A stretch of DNA of 64,000 nucleotides. Source: Limonium bicolor. Taxonomy: Eukaryota; Streptophyta; Magnoliopsida; Caryophyllales; Plumbaginaceae. Under the pieces are notes generated by a model. The model did no database searches and was not told the DNA's origin. It worked only from the letters and a program-made list of their open reading frames with translations. Below are positions 9,899 to 21,563 of this stretch, one piece after another; position 1 is the first letter of the stretch; every line of letters starts with the position of its first letter. The translations under genes and the position numbers were made by a program. Location of the stretch: the NCBI GenBank assembly GCA_023374045.1, contig CM041783.1, positions 122,141,503 to 122,205,502 on the forward strand. Reading direction: 5' to 3'.

Positions 9899-12290
9899 TG
9901 TAACACCCTCTCCATAATCCCGATATAATCCCTCACGTAGCAATAAATAAAACGTCTCGCAGCGGAAAAATAAATAATAATTACAAAACTCACACGGGTG
10001 TCACCGGCCATTACTCGCCCATGCGAGCAACGTAGCCAAACCAATCCAACTTCCAAAATAAACAAACTGCTAACCGCAGTGATAACGAGAAACTCCTATA
10101 CATCAACTAAGTCCATAACCATAAATTGACAAGTGAGCGTCTACCCAATCCTGAAAAATACATAACCTTACCATAAGACCATACACCATCTTCATTACCA
10201 TACAACATCTCCAACTACCCTGTTCCTGCTCTTCAGCTCCGACAATGATCAACAACCTGAAATGGTGTAGTATCAGCGATAGACGCTGAGTATGCCGGGC
10301 CTGGACCCTAATGTCACTTGTCATTTTAACCATCTTTATTAGATTGGTTTCATGCTTTTCCTTTTTACAGTTATAATCAACTGAAGCATAAATGTATAAT
10401 ATACATAATCACCATCCAATATTCATAAACATTAATCATCCATCCAAACCAAACATTCATAGAATATTTCAAACAACATTTGTATATCGAACGTATCGAG
10501 CAATAACAACATATTTTGTACAATGTACAATCGCCGTAGTGTTCACCATCCACTGTCAATTTATTTTAGTTTGGCTTTCAAGCCCCATCCATATGTACAA
10601 TGTACATTCGCCGTAACGTACAGTTCCCATAGTTAATTTACCTTAGCCTTGTAGGCTCCATCCAACCATGTTTAATTAATGTCAGTAGGGCGTCATGTTA
10701 GGACAACCCGATAACCTCACCATGGACAGTAGTCCCCCGTACACACAAAGGTGCTCATTTCGCCAGGTCCGGAGGCCCCTGACTCACATTATGTCTCGTA
10801 AGACGTCCATAAAAAGGCCGTAGCCACCTGATCCACGAACCTATTTGGCTCGTTGGATATAACCTGGAGCGGAATCCAAATAGGAAACCCCTCAGTGATC
10901 ACAAATGCGCAACCCAAGTAGTTCGTAAACTACCGGGATTCCTCACCTCAATCTCATACCATCACTCTCTCATATGTTTAAGATCCGCTCTTAGTCTTAT
11001 GGAGAATATTTATTACCAGCGGCCCCATGGGTCTCGCATACCTAGAAGTCATCTAGGTTATCTTTATGTTAGAGATCCATGCTCTAGAGACCGACAATGT
11101 CGTGACTCGTCCCTAAGTGTTTTACTTAGGTTACCATATACTTACTATTAATATCATGGTATTATATCAAGTTACCGTCATGTCATCACAACATATATGT
11201 ATGTTTATATAAGTCGATCTACAGTCGACGTAGTGTTAGTCCCGTAGGACGCTCGTGCACAAAATAATTAATTCAGTAGCACACAATCACATACATGTAT
11301 CCACACATATAACACACAAGTTATATCAACCAATCCGAGCCCAAGGAGCAACCTTAGGTCAACTCGGCAAACCCCTTTACATACCGTTCACCCTGATTGT
11401 ATTACGGTGGAGTATGAATCTTCAAGATCCTATGCTCCGAGTAGTCCGCTAGCTTGTCAAGCGTCCTTGTCAGAAGTATAATCTAAACTGTATTAAACTA
11501 TACGTCAGTCTCCATGACTAACTACATCCGGTATTTCCGAATAATAAGCAACCCCGACAGTTCACCTCTGTCTTCTACAGTTGTTACGGGTTTCTTTAAA
11601 ACAGTCGGTTTGTTACTTAAAACGCGTACGTCAAAACTATTCCAACTGTTAAGTTTAATTCCTAATATTTCTTTTAATCTTATCCACTTCCAGTTTAGGT
11701 ACGTAACCTATAGTTGCATGTATGCATGCATGATTGTATTACATTATACTCTTTTTCGTAATTGTATCCTTTATATATTATATTATATTATTTTTTTCCC
11801 ACCATCCATAATAATACATGTAATTATATAATCCCTTTTATCTTTAGCAAATAATACTTGCTTCCAAAACACATAACTTATAGTTCGTAACTATATATTT
11901 TTTTAAATAACCACCACCATGAAATCATATGGTTTCCAACCAAAATATATATATCCACCTATATACATTATTCTTGTGTATATATATATTTACCACGTAG
12001 GTAATTCCCATGAGTTTAATAAACTCTTATATTTTATGTTACTTTTATCATCTTTTATTAGATGATTATTCCCATTAGTTTATCATATTGTACGACTTAA
12101 TTAAGATTATTATCCTAACATGAGTACATTTTATGTTGTATAATTAACACTTCTAAGGTTTATTCAATAAATACCTTAGTTTATAAATCCCATTTATTTA
12201 TAGTTTTTCCACTATTTTATGTGAGTACCCTTCCTTATATTAATTCCATCTAACCACCTTAATACCATTTAATTGTATAACATTTATAAC
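9899..12290 (-). repeat. G 3' LTR, part 1 (LTR end side)
   Basis: Starts TGTAACACCC on the plus strand (the 3' end of the LTR in element sense). Collinear with 38452-40687 and onward into 54679-54829. Interrupted at 12290 by LARD-A; the last five bases (ATAAC) are the target duplication. Numerous one-base length differences separate it from the other LTR. No gene. Confidence 0.9.
12286..12290. repeat. Target site duplication of LARD-A, left copy
   Basis: ATAAC, identical to 26154-26158. The unoccupied site survives in the other G LTR at about 54825-54829 as a single ATAAC in the same context. Confidence 0.95.
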
Positions 12291-12417
12291 TGAAATACCC
12301 AAACCTTGATATGTTGTTAACATTTAAACTATGGTATGTAAGGCTAAAAAGTGCCTTAGAAACATCAGTGAACAATTTAAACCACAGTGAATGCAATAAA
12401 GCACTAAGATACAGTTT

Positions 12418-12744
12418 GAGCAAAAACATGCTCTAAGCTATGAGTGAACTTGGTTAGGACCCAAAGAGCCTACCAAGACTTAATAACATTTAATTATGAT
12501 TTTATAAGGCTAATTAAGTCCTTAGGAAACCTTGGTAGACAATGAAACCAAACAAACACAAATAAATACCTTAAAGTCAATAAGAGCAAAAATGTGCTCT
12601 AAGCTTGGGATAAATGTGTATAAGACCTAATGGTCATACTTATATCTTATAATATGTTAATGAACATATTAAATCAATTACCAAGAAAACCAAGCTTGAA
12701 AACAAGTTAAAACACAAAATGTGCTTTAAGGAGTCTTAAAGCAC
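12418..12744. repeat. Three U3 hairpins in LARD-A 5' LTR
   Basis: GAGC/GCTC arms at 12418-12433 and 12584-12599, and the perfect GTGCTTTAAG/CTTAAAGCAC at 12721-12730 and 12735-12744. The last is repeated in the 3' LTR (22033-22056) and in both LARD-B LTRs (44804-44827, 54219-54242). Confidence 0.8.
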
Positions 12745-13078
12745 GTTTTTGAAAAATTGTCTTGTAAATGAGTTTTGAATGGCTAAATGACCATCATTAC
12801 TCTTTAATTAACATGTGTACTATATAGTATCACATTTGGGTGGCCATATTAGTGGGAAATCAAAAATTTCACTTCTATGTGCCTTTATTTGTGAATAGTA
12901 ATTTTTACAAGCTAGTTTGTAACATATAATGTTATAAGTAATTAAATGAGTCAATAAAGACTACATTACCCTTCTATTATAATGGTGGCCGGTTTTGTAG
13001 TAAGGTGAGTCACCACCATGTAAAATCAATTAAAGGAATAAGGAAAAGAAAGTAAAAAGAAGAAAGTTACTTTAGTAC

Positions 13079-13087
13079 ATAAATATC
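13079..13087 (+). promoter_or_regulatory. TATA-like box, LARD-A 5' LTR
   Basis: ATAAATATC. The same box is at 22391-22399 in the 3' LTR, and on the minus strand at 44462-44470 and 53876-53884 in LARD-B. A pyrimidine-rich leader follows 40-60 bp downstream. Confidence 0.55.
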
Positions 13088-14661
13088 TCCAAAAGCAAGT
13101 GTTATCTTCATTCTTTCATTTCTTCCTTCATTTCCCACGATGGTCTTCTTCTTCCTCCTCTCTCCATCGGTTTCCACAGCCACACTCATTCTTCATCTTC
13201 CTTCACTTGTAACTTGTGATCCCTTGGCCAAATCAAATTCCAAGACCATATTTGTCTTAGTTAGGTCAAGCTCTACACTTCCCTCTTTTCAAATCTTCAA
13301 GAACTCAATTTTGGTGCCATGAAGATTCACCATTGAAGGAGCTTGAGCTCATCTTTTCACATATTCTTGTTCTCCTTTGCTTCAAGGTAAGGAACTCAAA
13401 GAAAATCCATGTTTCCTCCATGTTTTTCATGTTGTCCGAAAATTCACCTCACCATGGTGTTTTATCTTGTTTGTTTTAGCTTCATTTGAATCTTCCAAGG
13501 GCTAGGAGGAGTCCTCTCTTGATACTTGTTCAAGTTCTCTCCAATTCCAAGGTAAAACAATTACCTTAATGTGTTAAAACAATATATGTAACTAGGGTTT
13601 ACAATGGGATGAAGCATAATGCTTGAATACTCATTCTATTGTTTGTATAATGTTTAATAGTTGAAAGGGATCAAATACCCCACCGGTTTACAAGGAACCA
13701 AGAAAGAATTTGTGAGGAAAAAGGGTAAACAACTATCTCAATGTAGTTTAAATGCCTTAGGAAAATGAGCTTGATTTGCTTGATAAAATACCTAAGGAGC
13801 CAATGGCAATGAGCTAGTAAAATGCTCTCAAGGAGTTTATTAAGGAATATGTATTGTTGGGTGTATTTGCAGGTCAAAGGCATTATTATGTGGGAAATTC
13901 AGTGTTTAAGGTTTATGCATTTAAGGGCCTAAGAGCCATGCATTTAAGGGCCTAAGTGCCAAGCAATTTAAGTTATGCACTATATTGTGATGTAGTGCTT
14001 ATGTGTGAAGTTTGTGTATAAAATGTGTTTGATGGATTTTAGGTGTCCTTGTGAAATAAGGTAAAACCTAAGTGTTTGGATGTGAGTATATACAAGAGAA
14101 GCTATGGCCAAATTTGGGAAATGTGTAAGAAGTTCTAAGTGTTTAAAGTGAGTTTTGGTGAACTAGGAGAGGCAAAGGTGAATGAATGATTACTTGAGAA
14201 GAAAACATGTGTAAAGTGATTTAGTGATGCAAGGATTTAGGTGTTATCTTGGAAGTTCTAGGAATTCAATGTGTGTTTTGAGGATGTATTTAAGTCTTGG
14301 AGGAGTTTGTTTAAGGTTAGGTAATGTTGATATCCAAGGAGTAAGTGATGTTTAGGTAAAATGTGAAAGGAGGTTTAGTTAGTAAGAAAAGAAGTTGAGA
14401 GAAGATGTTAAGGTGTAGAGGAAACACCTTGGTGTAGGGGTCATTATTGGTGAACTACCACTATAAATCAAGGAGAAAACATCACAAGTGCTAGGAACCT
14501 TGTAAGAAGTTGTGAATGATAAAATGGTTTTGGTGAGTGATTTAAAGAGTTTATCACATGGGTGAAGGTGTGTTTGAAGTGCCCAAATGAGGTTAGAGTA
14601 TACTAGGATTATGGGGTGAAGTTTGGAGTTGAATGTGAAAAGGAAAACAAGGATTGGGGCA

Positions 14662-14914
14662 GACCGGACTTGCGACCGACTTGCAAGTTCGGTCGGGCCA
14701 GTTTTACCTGCGAGAATTAGCTTTGGAATGGACCGGACATAGGACCGGACTTGGCAAGTCCGGTCGGGTTAAATTACAAAGGAAGAAACTCTCTGGAATG
14801 GACCGGACATTGGACCGGACTTACAAGTCCGGTCGGAGTAGAAAATTTGTGACGGAAATGTATTCTGGAATCGACCGGACTTGGGTAAGTCCGGTCGGCA
14901 AGTCCGGTCGGACC
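14662..14914. repeat. ~70-bp palindromic tandem array, LARD-A 5' LTR
   Basis: Four units beginning near 14662, 14730, 14800 and 14874. Each carries GACCGGACTT...AAGTCCGGTC inverted repeats separated by a CTGGAATGG spacer. GC-rich in an AT-rich LTR. Confidence 0.9.
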
Positions 14915-16827
14915 AAAAATGTTGTTTAATTATGAAATGATATATGTATGATGATGGGGTTGATAGGTATGATGTTATAAGGTTGTTAAGGACATGTTAG
15001 GTGAGTTTTAAATGGCAATAAGTGGGTGAAAAGTTGTTCAAAATGTAAAAGTAAAACAAGTTAAAATGTAAAGTTATGTACTAAGTTAACGGGGAAAGTT
15101 AAGCATTAGACATTAAATAATCAAGAAACCCCCGATGTTAATAAAAACACGTGTGATGTTAACAGTTGTTCGAGAATTGCTCGAGGAACATAAATGGACA
15201 GGATAAGTGGACTCCGGTGACAGGTATGGTTTTCTTGCAACCTGCGTCCTACCGGATTACACCGGCTTGTATGCCAATGTGTTTTCTGTATGTTTGCCAC
15301 GTTATAAGATAAAACATGTAATGAGTTTACAGTAATTCATATATGTGGCGTGTTCAACTCCGATACCATTTAACCTCGGCAGTGTTAACCTTAGTTAACT
15401 GAGTCTAGGACCACTTGAGAGTTCGGTATTCGGAGCAAACGACCCGTACCATGGGACGTACTAACCACGGCTATGCGTGTGTTAATTGTGTGATATGTGT
15501 ATGTGAATGTAGGATCTCCCTTGTGTGTTTAACCCAGTTGTAATACTGTATGTGTTGTTATGTGATAGGCTCCATAGTGGGGTTCTAACTAATATCTAAA
15601 GTGAGTATGTACTAACAGTAGTGAGGAATCCGGTTTGGCCGGTCGCGCGTTGTTTGGGAGAGGGTATCCTTCCTAGCCTTACCCTTCTCTTTGTTATGGT
15701 TGTTTCCCTCACGGTTATGATCTCCCATTAGCTTACTCCAAAGCTTACCTATTCTGACTTATGATCGGTTTAGTGGGAACCTGTGTTTGTGTGGTGTGTT
15801 AGGGCCTCCAAACCCGAACCGCCTTAACTTAAGTTACTCGTCCAACTATTAGGACGGTAATGAGTGTTGGTGTTATTGTATAACGAGCTTATCACGAGAC
15901 TGGCAACATTCTCTAGGCTCACCAGTGTGTTTGTGATGTTTGGGTCGGTTCCTAAGCGAACCATTCCCGTTGTGTTATGTGTTTTGTTGTGATGCAGTAT
16001 TCATTGCGGTATTATGTTGTGTACGTAGAAACGTACCAAGTGTTGTTAAGTGTTGTATGTAGTGTGTGTTATAGGTTGTATAATGTGGAGTGTGTTGTAT
16101 AATGTGGAGTGTGTGGATCATGGATATGATTCCCAGTTTGTGATAAGAGGCGTTTAAGGATAACCCGATTTAAGGGTATGTGTCGTCTATTAAGGAAGTA
16201 GCTCCGTTGGAGGAGAAACACTCTAGGGATGATGAAAACCATGGGTGACTTGTTAAGTAGGATGTATTACCCGATTGTTGAGCCTATTGAGGCGAAATGT
16301 TAAGTGTTGTGTGTTTATTGTCACATGCATGATTTAAATATAATCAACTGCATGCTAAGATGACAATTAGTTGTGCGTGGCCCGGTAGCATGTGGGCTGC
16401 GGGATTACCATACCAGCAAAGGTGCTGAGCCCCTTGGGGCCACCCCTTTCTCTTCTTTTCCTATTTCAGGTACGAAGTGCTGGAAGCCGTTCGAGAGTAG
16501 GACGGGTAGTCATTGTACATGGGTAAACAATTAAGTGTATGTATACAGTAGGTGTAGTAAGACCGAAATTGTTGTCGGCATCAGTTTACAAGTACTCGGT
16601 ATAGTTGTTAAGGTGTATGTTGTTGTTATTTTTAATGGAAAGGGATACTGATGTATAGTTGCTCGGGAATTTAGCCCATCAGACCGGTACATTGTGTATG
16701 TATTAGCCTTGTTAGCCACGTGGGTGGCTAACGGCGTGTAACACCAACAAGTTAAGTAATGTGATGAGGTGTTCTTCCGCTGCAGTTTGTTGTAAGTATG
16801 TTATGTTGGATGGGGTGTTACAAAAAG

Positions 16828-16839
16828 TGGTATCAGAGC
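16828..16839 (+). promoter_or_regulatory. LARD-A primer-binding site (tRNA-iMet)
   Basis: TGGTATCAGAGC, complementary to the 3' end of plant initiator tRNA-Met, 5 nt after the LTR end. Confidence 0.95.
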
Positions 16840-16855
16840 GAAGTATCGCTCTGAT
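16832..16855 (+). promoter_or_regulatory. PBS stem-loop of LARD-A
   Basis: ATCAGAGCGA (16832-16841), loop AGTA, TCGCTCTGAT (16846-16855): a perfect 10-bp stem that buries most of the PBS. The same fold with a compensated closing pair occurs in G and W. Confidence 0.85.
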
Positions 16856-17648
16856 GACTGAATTACCGAGCTTAGGAAGTACCGAGTTAGGATTTAGTAC
16901 TTTGGGTTAAGGGTTGAGTGATAGCGTGAGAGATACGCTATTTAGGAACTACCAGTGGCTACTGGAAACCTACAATATCCATCCCACCCTCCACAATCCC
17001 TGTATATAACTTGGGGAAACAACGCCAGGGAGATGGAAGTCCTCTCTTACTCGGGGATACCCGATCTGGCTGTTATTAAATACCTTTAGGGTACGGAGAA
17101 CCTGTCATACGGTAGATCCCGAAAACTGGGAATCCCGGAGACGGTCTCCATCTGAATAATGTTAACCGCATTTCATAGCAATGAATGAAGGATCTTGTGT
17201 ATTGGAGAATAGAATTTCCAGCAACCTGGGTCGACATGCCGAGCAGTCGAGGATAACAACTTGCAACGCACCTATTGTGCAACAGGCAAGAAGTGGATTA
17301 ATAAACCCGAGACGAATGTCTGGGACCACAGTTGATAAATAAAACACCAACGGAATACCAACCGTCAAGGAACTACAACGTAGTGCCCAAACAAGAGACA
17401 AGTCTCAGTAACCACGACAAATAAGTGGAACGGGCTACAAAGAGAATACAATATTAAACAAAGGGGTCTCCCAGAATGGGAAACACCCTAGTTGATGATC
17501 GTCACGTGAATACAGTGAGAAGTCACCTAGGCAAGTTTTATCAAGACAGTAAGATCAGTGAGGGCCAACAAGGCCACTGATGACAGTGCGGGTAAAAAAA
17601 AAACATACACAACCGGTATGTGTTAAACCGATAGCCAGTTAGCATGGC

Positions 17649-17668
17649 GCACTTGCCATAGCAAGTGC
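17649..17668 (+). promoter_or_regulatory. GCACTTGC/GCAAGTGC hairpin (LARD-A)
   Basis: 8-bp stem, CATA loop, 821 nt after the PBS start, preceded by CATGGC. Counterparts at 49258-49277 (LARD-B), 62857-62876 (W) and 36463-36482 plus 36520-36539 (G). Confidence 0.75.
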
Positions 17669-18084
17669 TGCTATAACAGGGCTGTTCGGGAAATTTATAA
17701 TCACTACAAAGTACTTAGTAAAGTACCATAAAGTTAAACGAGACCACTATGACCATGGAAGGGCTTAATAGCCTAACCTCTGTGATTGTAAGTACACCAG
17801 TCAGCAAGAAGCTAGACTTGGTTAAGGTAAGAAGATGTTGTGAAACCATGAAATTTTCTTTTCCAAAACCAGATTTTCTTTCAAACCAACACTTCTTTCC
17901 AACTTTCTTTAAACCAAACCAGTGAAACCAAGGACAGTTGACAAGGATACAACAATGGATAAACTTTCCCTCGATTAAGTTCGGGAAGTAAGGAATGAAT
18001 ATTGTCACGGGACAATATAAGGGAGTTGACAACAGAATACTTCACCTAGGCGTGTGACGGACACTACAAGTGTACCAACTGTGT

Positions 18085-18230
18085 TGTGGGACGACCGCAC
18101 TCCGATAGGAGCATGTGGGCCTGACAGACCTACTTATAGGTTAGTTGGGTAAGTAGCAATGTATCAGTATGATACCCCATATATGTATACGAGTAGAGTC
18201 CGAAACACGGGGAGTAGTCGACTCCGTCTA
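18085..18230 (+). other. Conserved non-coding core block (LARD-A copy)
   Basis: GGGACGACCGCACTCCG...GTTAGTTGGGTAAGTAG...GGAGTAGTCGACTCC. Also present at 7974-8113, 30739-30878 (minus) and 48681-48820 (minus). Much better conserved across the families than flanking interior sequence. Confidence 0.75.
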
Positions 18231-20252
18231 CGGTCAGCAGTATAAATCAAACGAGAGCTAAGGATTACAAGGAATGTTGAAGTTAAAGTTCAGTTAAGTT
18301 AGCAAGACTAAAAGGATTAGTGAATCCTTTCAAGGAAATGTTTAAGAGTTAGGAAGTGCGATGGGCACAAACTGTTATGTAAAGACACCACATATGTCTT
18401 AAGGATCCTTAGGGATAAACATTATAGCTGGAATGGTGACCCAGCTGTACATGGCAAAGCAGATGCCTAATGTGGACACATTAATGTGCAATGAACGGAT
18501 GAAATTCCCAGAATGAGTACCTACACTACCAGGAAATGTTATCTTCACAAAAGAAGATAATAATCAGTAAGAACGCGAACGGCGTGGCTAAGAGAATGTA
18601 CCAATAAGTGTGGAACAATGTAATGGCATAACTTAGCAACAACCAGGACAATCCTTGAGGGTGTTTGCATCAACAATTGTTAAATGAAATGCATGACAGA
18701 AGCACAGGGTTGAAATTAACACCCAGTTTAGACATGTGGTCAGGAGACGGACTGACAATCCTAAGGGGCATCCCATGAAAGGAAACGTGATGCAACGACC
18801 ATGATACTGTACAGAGAAGTACATGTGTGTGGACAGCTATAATGAGCCAGCTCTAGGCAAATGAGGCTATAATCCAAAAGCAGGATATATCATATGAATT
18901 CGATTAATGGTAGAAGTTTAGGTTGTATAATGAATAGAGTGGTAACGAACCACTGCATTAAGAGTGGGGATACCTCTCGATATCCTGAAACCGCAGGAGC
19001 GGTAGTTATGTGAATCAAGTTCAAGAAATACGTTAAGGATTGACCATGTTGTTATTGAGGAGAAATTAGCTTAGTAGTATGTGTATAAAGTGAAGCACCT
19101 GGCTGAATAACGCCGCTTGTGACTCGAATGATCGATGCTCAAGGAGCATTCAGTTGTCATCCAAATGAGGGATGAACCGTAATGTGAATAATGTAAATTT
19201 ATGTGTGGAAGTTGAGGTGACAGTAGATACGATATAAGTTGATGTTATACAGGGAGTAAGAGCACGGTGCGCAACAAGCGACCGTTGTACAATGTTGTTA
19301 AACGATAACGTAGCAGGTAAGATCAGTTATGAGTTAAACTCAGTGGAGATGCAAGATGAGTGGTGTTAAACAGACTGGGCAATAAGCCAGTGGTCGGTAC
19401 TATATGATGAGGAACTCAGTGTGAATTCCATGGCGAATCGCATAAGGGATTACTGTCGAGAGTTTACGCCTCTGCACTCTGTATGACTGAGTGTTTTGGT
19501 ATTGCACTTGCGCAGTAATGATCGAATGAGATAGCTAGGAATTGGAAACAGGTTGATTGTGGACAATAATGTTATAAAGGCCGATGCATAGGAATGCAAG
19601 GCCGCACCAATAAAAAAGTACTTGTACAAAAGTGACATGATTAACAGTAAGTGACTACAGTAGCACTAACTGTCAAGTATCGGTATGGAATATACCCCAA
19701 TATTGGAAATAGCTGAGAGAGCACTACACACTAGGTAGTAGCTCAATCTCAACCGACAGTAAGTCGGAAGGGAACAAGTCAATCATTGTGAAATACATAG
19801 CTGTATACACAGTAATTATCATGGAAGTGGATGGAAAATGTGAAACTCACCGAATTCGCTAACGGTAAGAGATACCACGCGTCGGTTGAGAAACTATTGT
19901 TACCAAGATGAAGGTGACAATTGGGGATGTACAATACAGTAAGAATAACAAATGGAGCAATTAAGCTCTACAGTTATTAGAGTTTCGCAGCAGAAACTAG
20001 TGAACCAGTGATTCAAATGTACAATGTGAATAACGAATATGAGTGGATGGCTAATTATTAACGCCTAGAAGCCTAACAGGCCAGAATCGAAACAAACTAA
20101 GAGTTTAAACAAACTCCAATGAGAATTCTTGGTTTAGGAACTAACCGCCAATATGGTTAAGATCCTCTAATCAGAATCCATTGTGTAATAGACCGCGTGG
20201 AAGTTAAAACACTTCACGACGGCAGAACATTTTAAGCCAATGTTTAGTGATT

Positions 20253-20288
20253 GATTACGTGGGCGTAATCCCTTTTAAGGGGGTAGAG
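20253..20288 (+). promoter_or_regulatory. Internal polypurine tract behind a hairpin (LARD-A)
   Basis: Stem GATTACG/CGTAATC (20253-20259 and 20264-20270) then TTTTAAGGGGGTAGAG (20273-20288), about 1.3 kb before the 3' polypurine tract. Confidence 0.65.
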
Positions 20289-21245
20289 CGCAAACCACTT
20301 AGTGTGTATTACCGTACAAGTGTACGTAGTGTATGTGATTTATATTGTGCATAGCACAAAATTATATTATTGTTTTGATGATTGGTGTGTGTGTTACGTA
20401 AACATACACATTCATTCATGGTTATTGTGGTAATTGCGCACAGAAGATGCGAATACCATTGTGATAAGTGTGTGTATTTGTTAACAGTTGTGTGTGATAG
20501 TACAAGTGTGGGGAGTAGAGAAGCTCCCGGGGAACAAAAGCCCCGACAGTGTATAAATGTGAAATGGTTGTTGTATTTTGATAAAATATATATGTATATA
20601 CATACTATTCAAGAAAGGGCATGATACCGACATAGAACCTAGTGAGAATAAGATTCCCTAGGCAACAGGATTAATGTGAGTGGAGGTAACTGATAGACGA
20701 AGTTCTATCCTTTGGAGATGTATGATCATGATTAGAATGATTAAAAAGATAGAAAATTGGAAATGAGTGATTTACTTGATGCTTGAAAATGAAGTGGAGG
20801 TGGAACTTGATTTGCATGTGATCAAGGGAAGCCGAACACAAATTGGAGTGGAAGGATAGTTCAACACTGATGCTGATCACATCAGGGTTGGATGATTCTT
20901 GAAGCTCCCTATAAGTGGTCACAAATAACCACGCTAATAAAAGAAGCAAAGAGCTTAAGTTGGACTTGGAGTTGGTGTGTTTTCAAAAGGATTTTCAAAT
21001 GGTATTTATAAAACGTTGATAGATACTTACATAATTAAAGTTCTCTATTTAACCTCACAAGGAAATTTTAATTTAAGTGATTGTTTTGATCTCCCAAACA
21101 CGGGGACGGAAGGTGTCCATCGCGACCGGTTCTGCGGGATCACAGTGTATATCAAAGATATTTTTGATTGTTATACATGCTATGACATGTTGTTTGGTAT
21201 GTGTAATAAATGTTATTTTGACTTTGATCTCCTAAAAGTGTATGC

Positions 21246-21490
21246 TATTGAGACCTATGAGTCTAATGTGTTGTGTTACATAGACCTAAGTGTCTGAAGA
21301 CTGTTATGTTATCGGGACCATGTGTCCAAATGTTGTTATGTTACCAAGACCAGTGAGTCAAAGGGGTTGTTATGTATGTGTAAATGTTGTTAAGATACCC
21401 GGACCATTGAGTCCGAGGCTATCATGTGAATATGATTTTATGTGTGGATGTGAATGTGTTGCCCGGACCATTAAGTCCGAGGTTGTGATG
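21246..21490. repeat. Degenerate GACC-x6-GTC repeats, LARD-A
   Basis: Six copies of a small palindrome, most clearly CGGACCATTGAGTCCGAGG and CGGACCATTAAGTCCGAGG, spaced 30-65 bp. The mirror copy is at 45368-45615 in LARD-B. Confidence 0.75.
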
Positions 21491-21563
21491 TAAAGTGTGT
21501 TTGGTCATGGAAGTTTATTTCCAAGTGATTCTGTGTTCAAATCTAATGATGTGTGGAAAGTGT

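Larger units (their letters stand above)
12291..16822 (+). repeat. LARD-A 5' LTR
   Basis: TGAAATACCC...GGGGTGTTACA. In order: U3 hairpins (12418-12744), TATA-like ATAAATATC (13079-13087), a short leader ORF, a ~70-bp palindromic tandem array (14662-14914), and tandem hairpins near the 3' end (about 16413-16440) ending in GCCCCTTGGGGC. Long U5/R, short U3 (about 800 bp). Confidence 0.93.

Noticed and set aside
14662..14914. Regular ~70-bp palindromic units resemble a CRISPR array
   Set aside because: Units are tandem and diverged, spacers are near-identical, there are no cas genes, and the context is a plant LTR.
16828..16839. TGGTATCAGAGC could be taken as part of a tRNA gene
   Set aside because: It is the complement of a tRNA 3' end at a PBS next to an LTR. 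No cloverleaf surrounds it, here or at the other three sites.
20977..21297. 106-codon open frame in the LARD-A interior
   Set aside because: No recognisable domain; the LARD-B counterpart is not open over the same length; it overlaps non-coding repeats.
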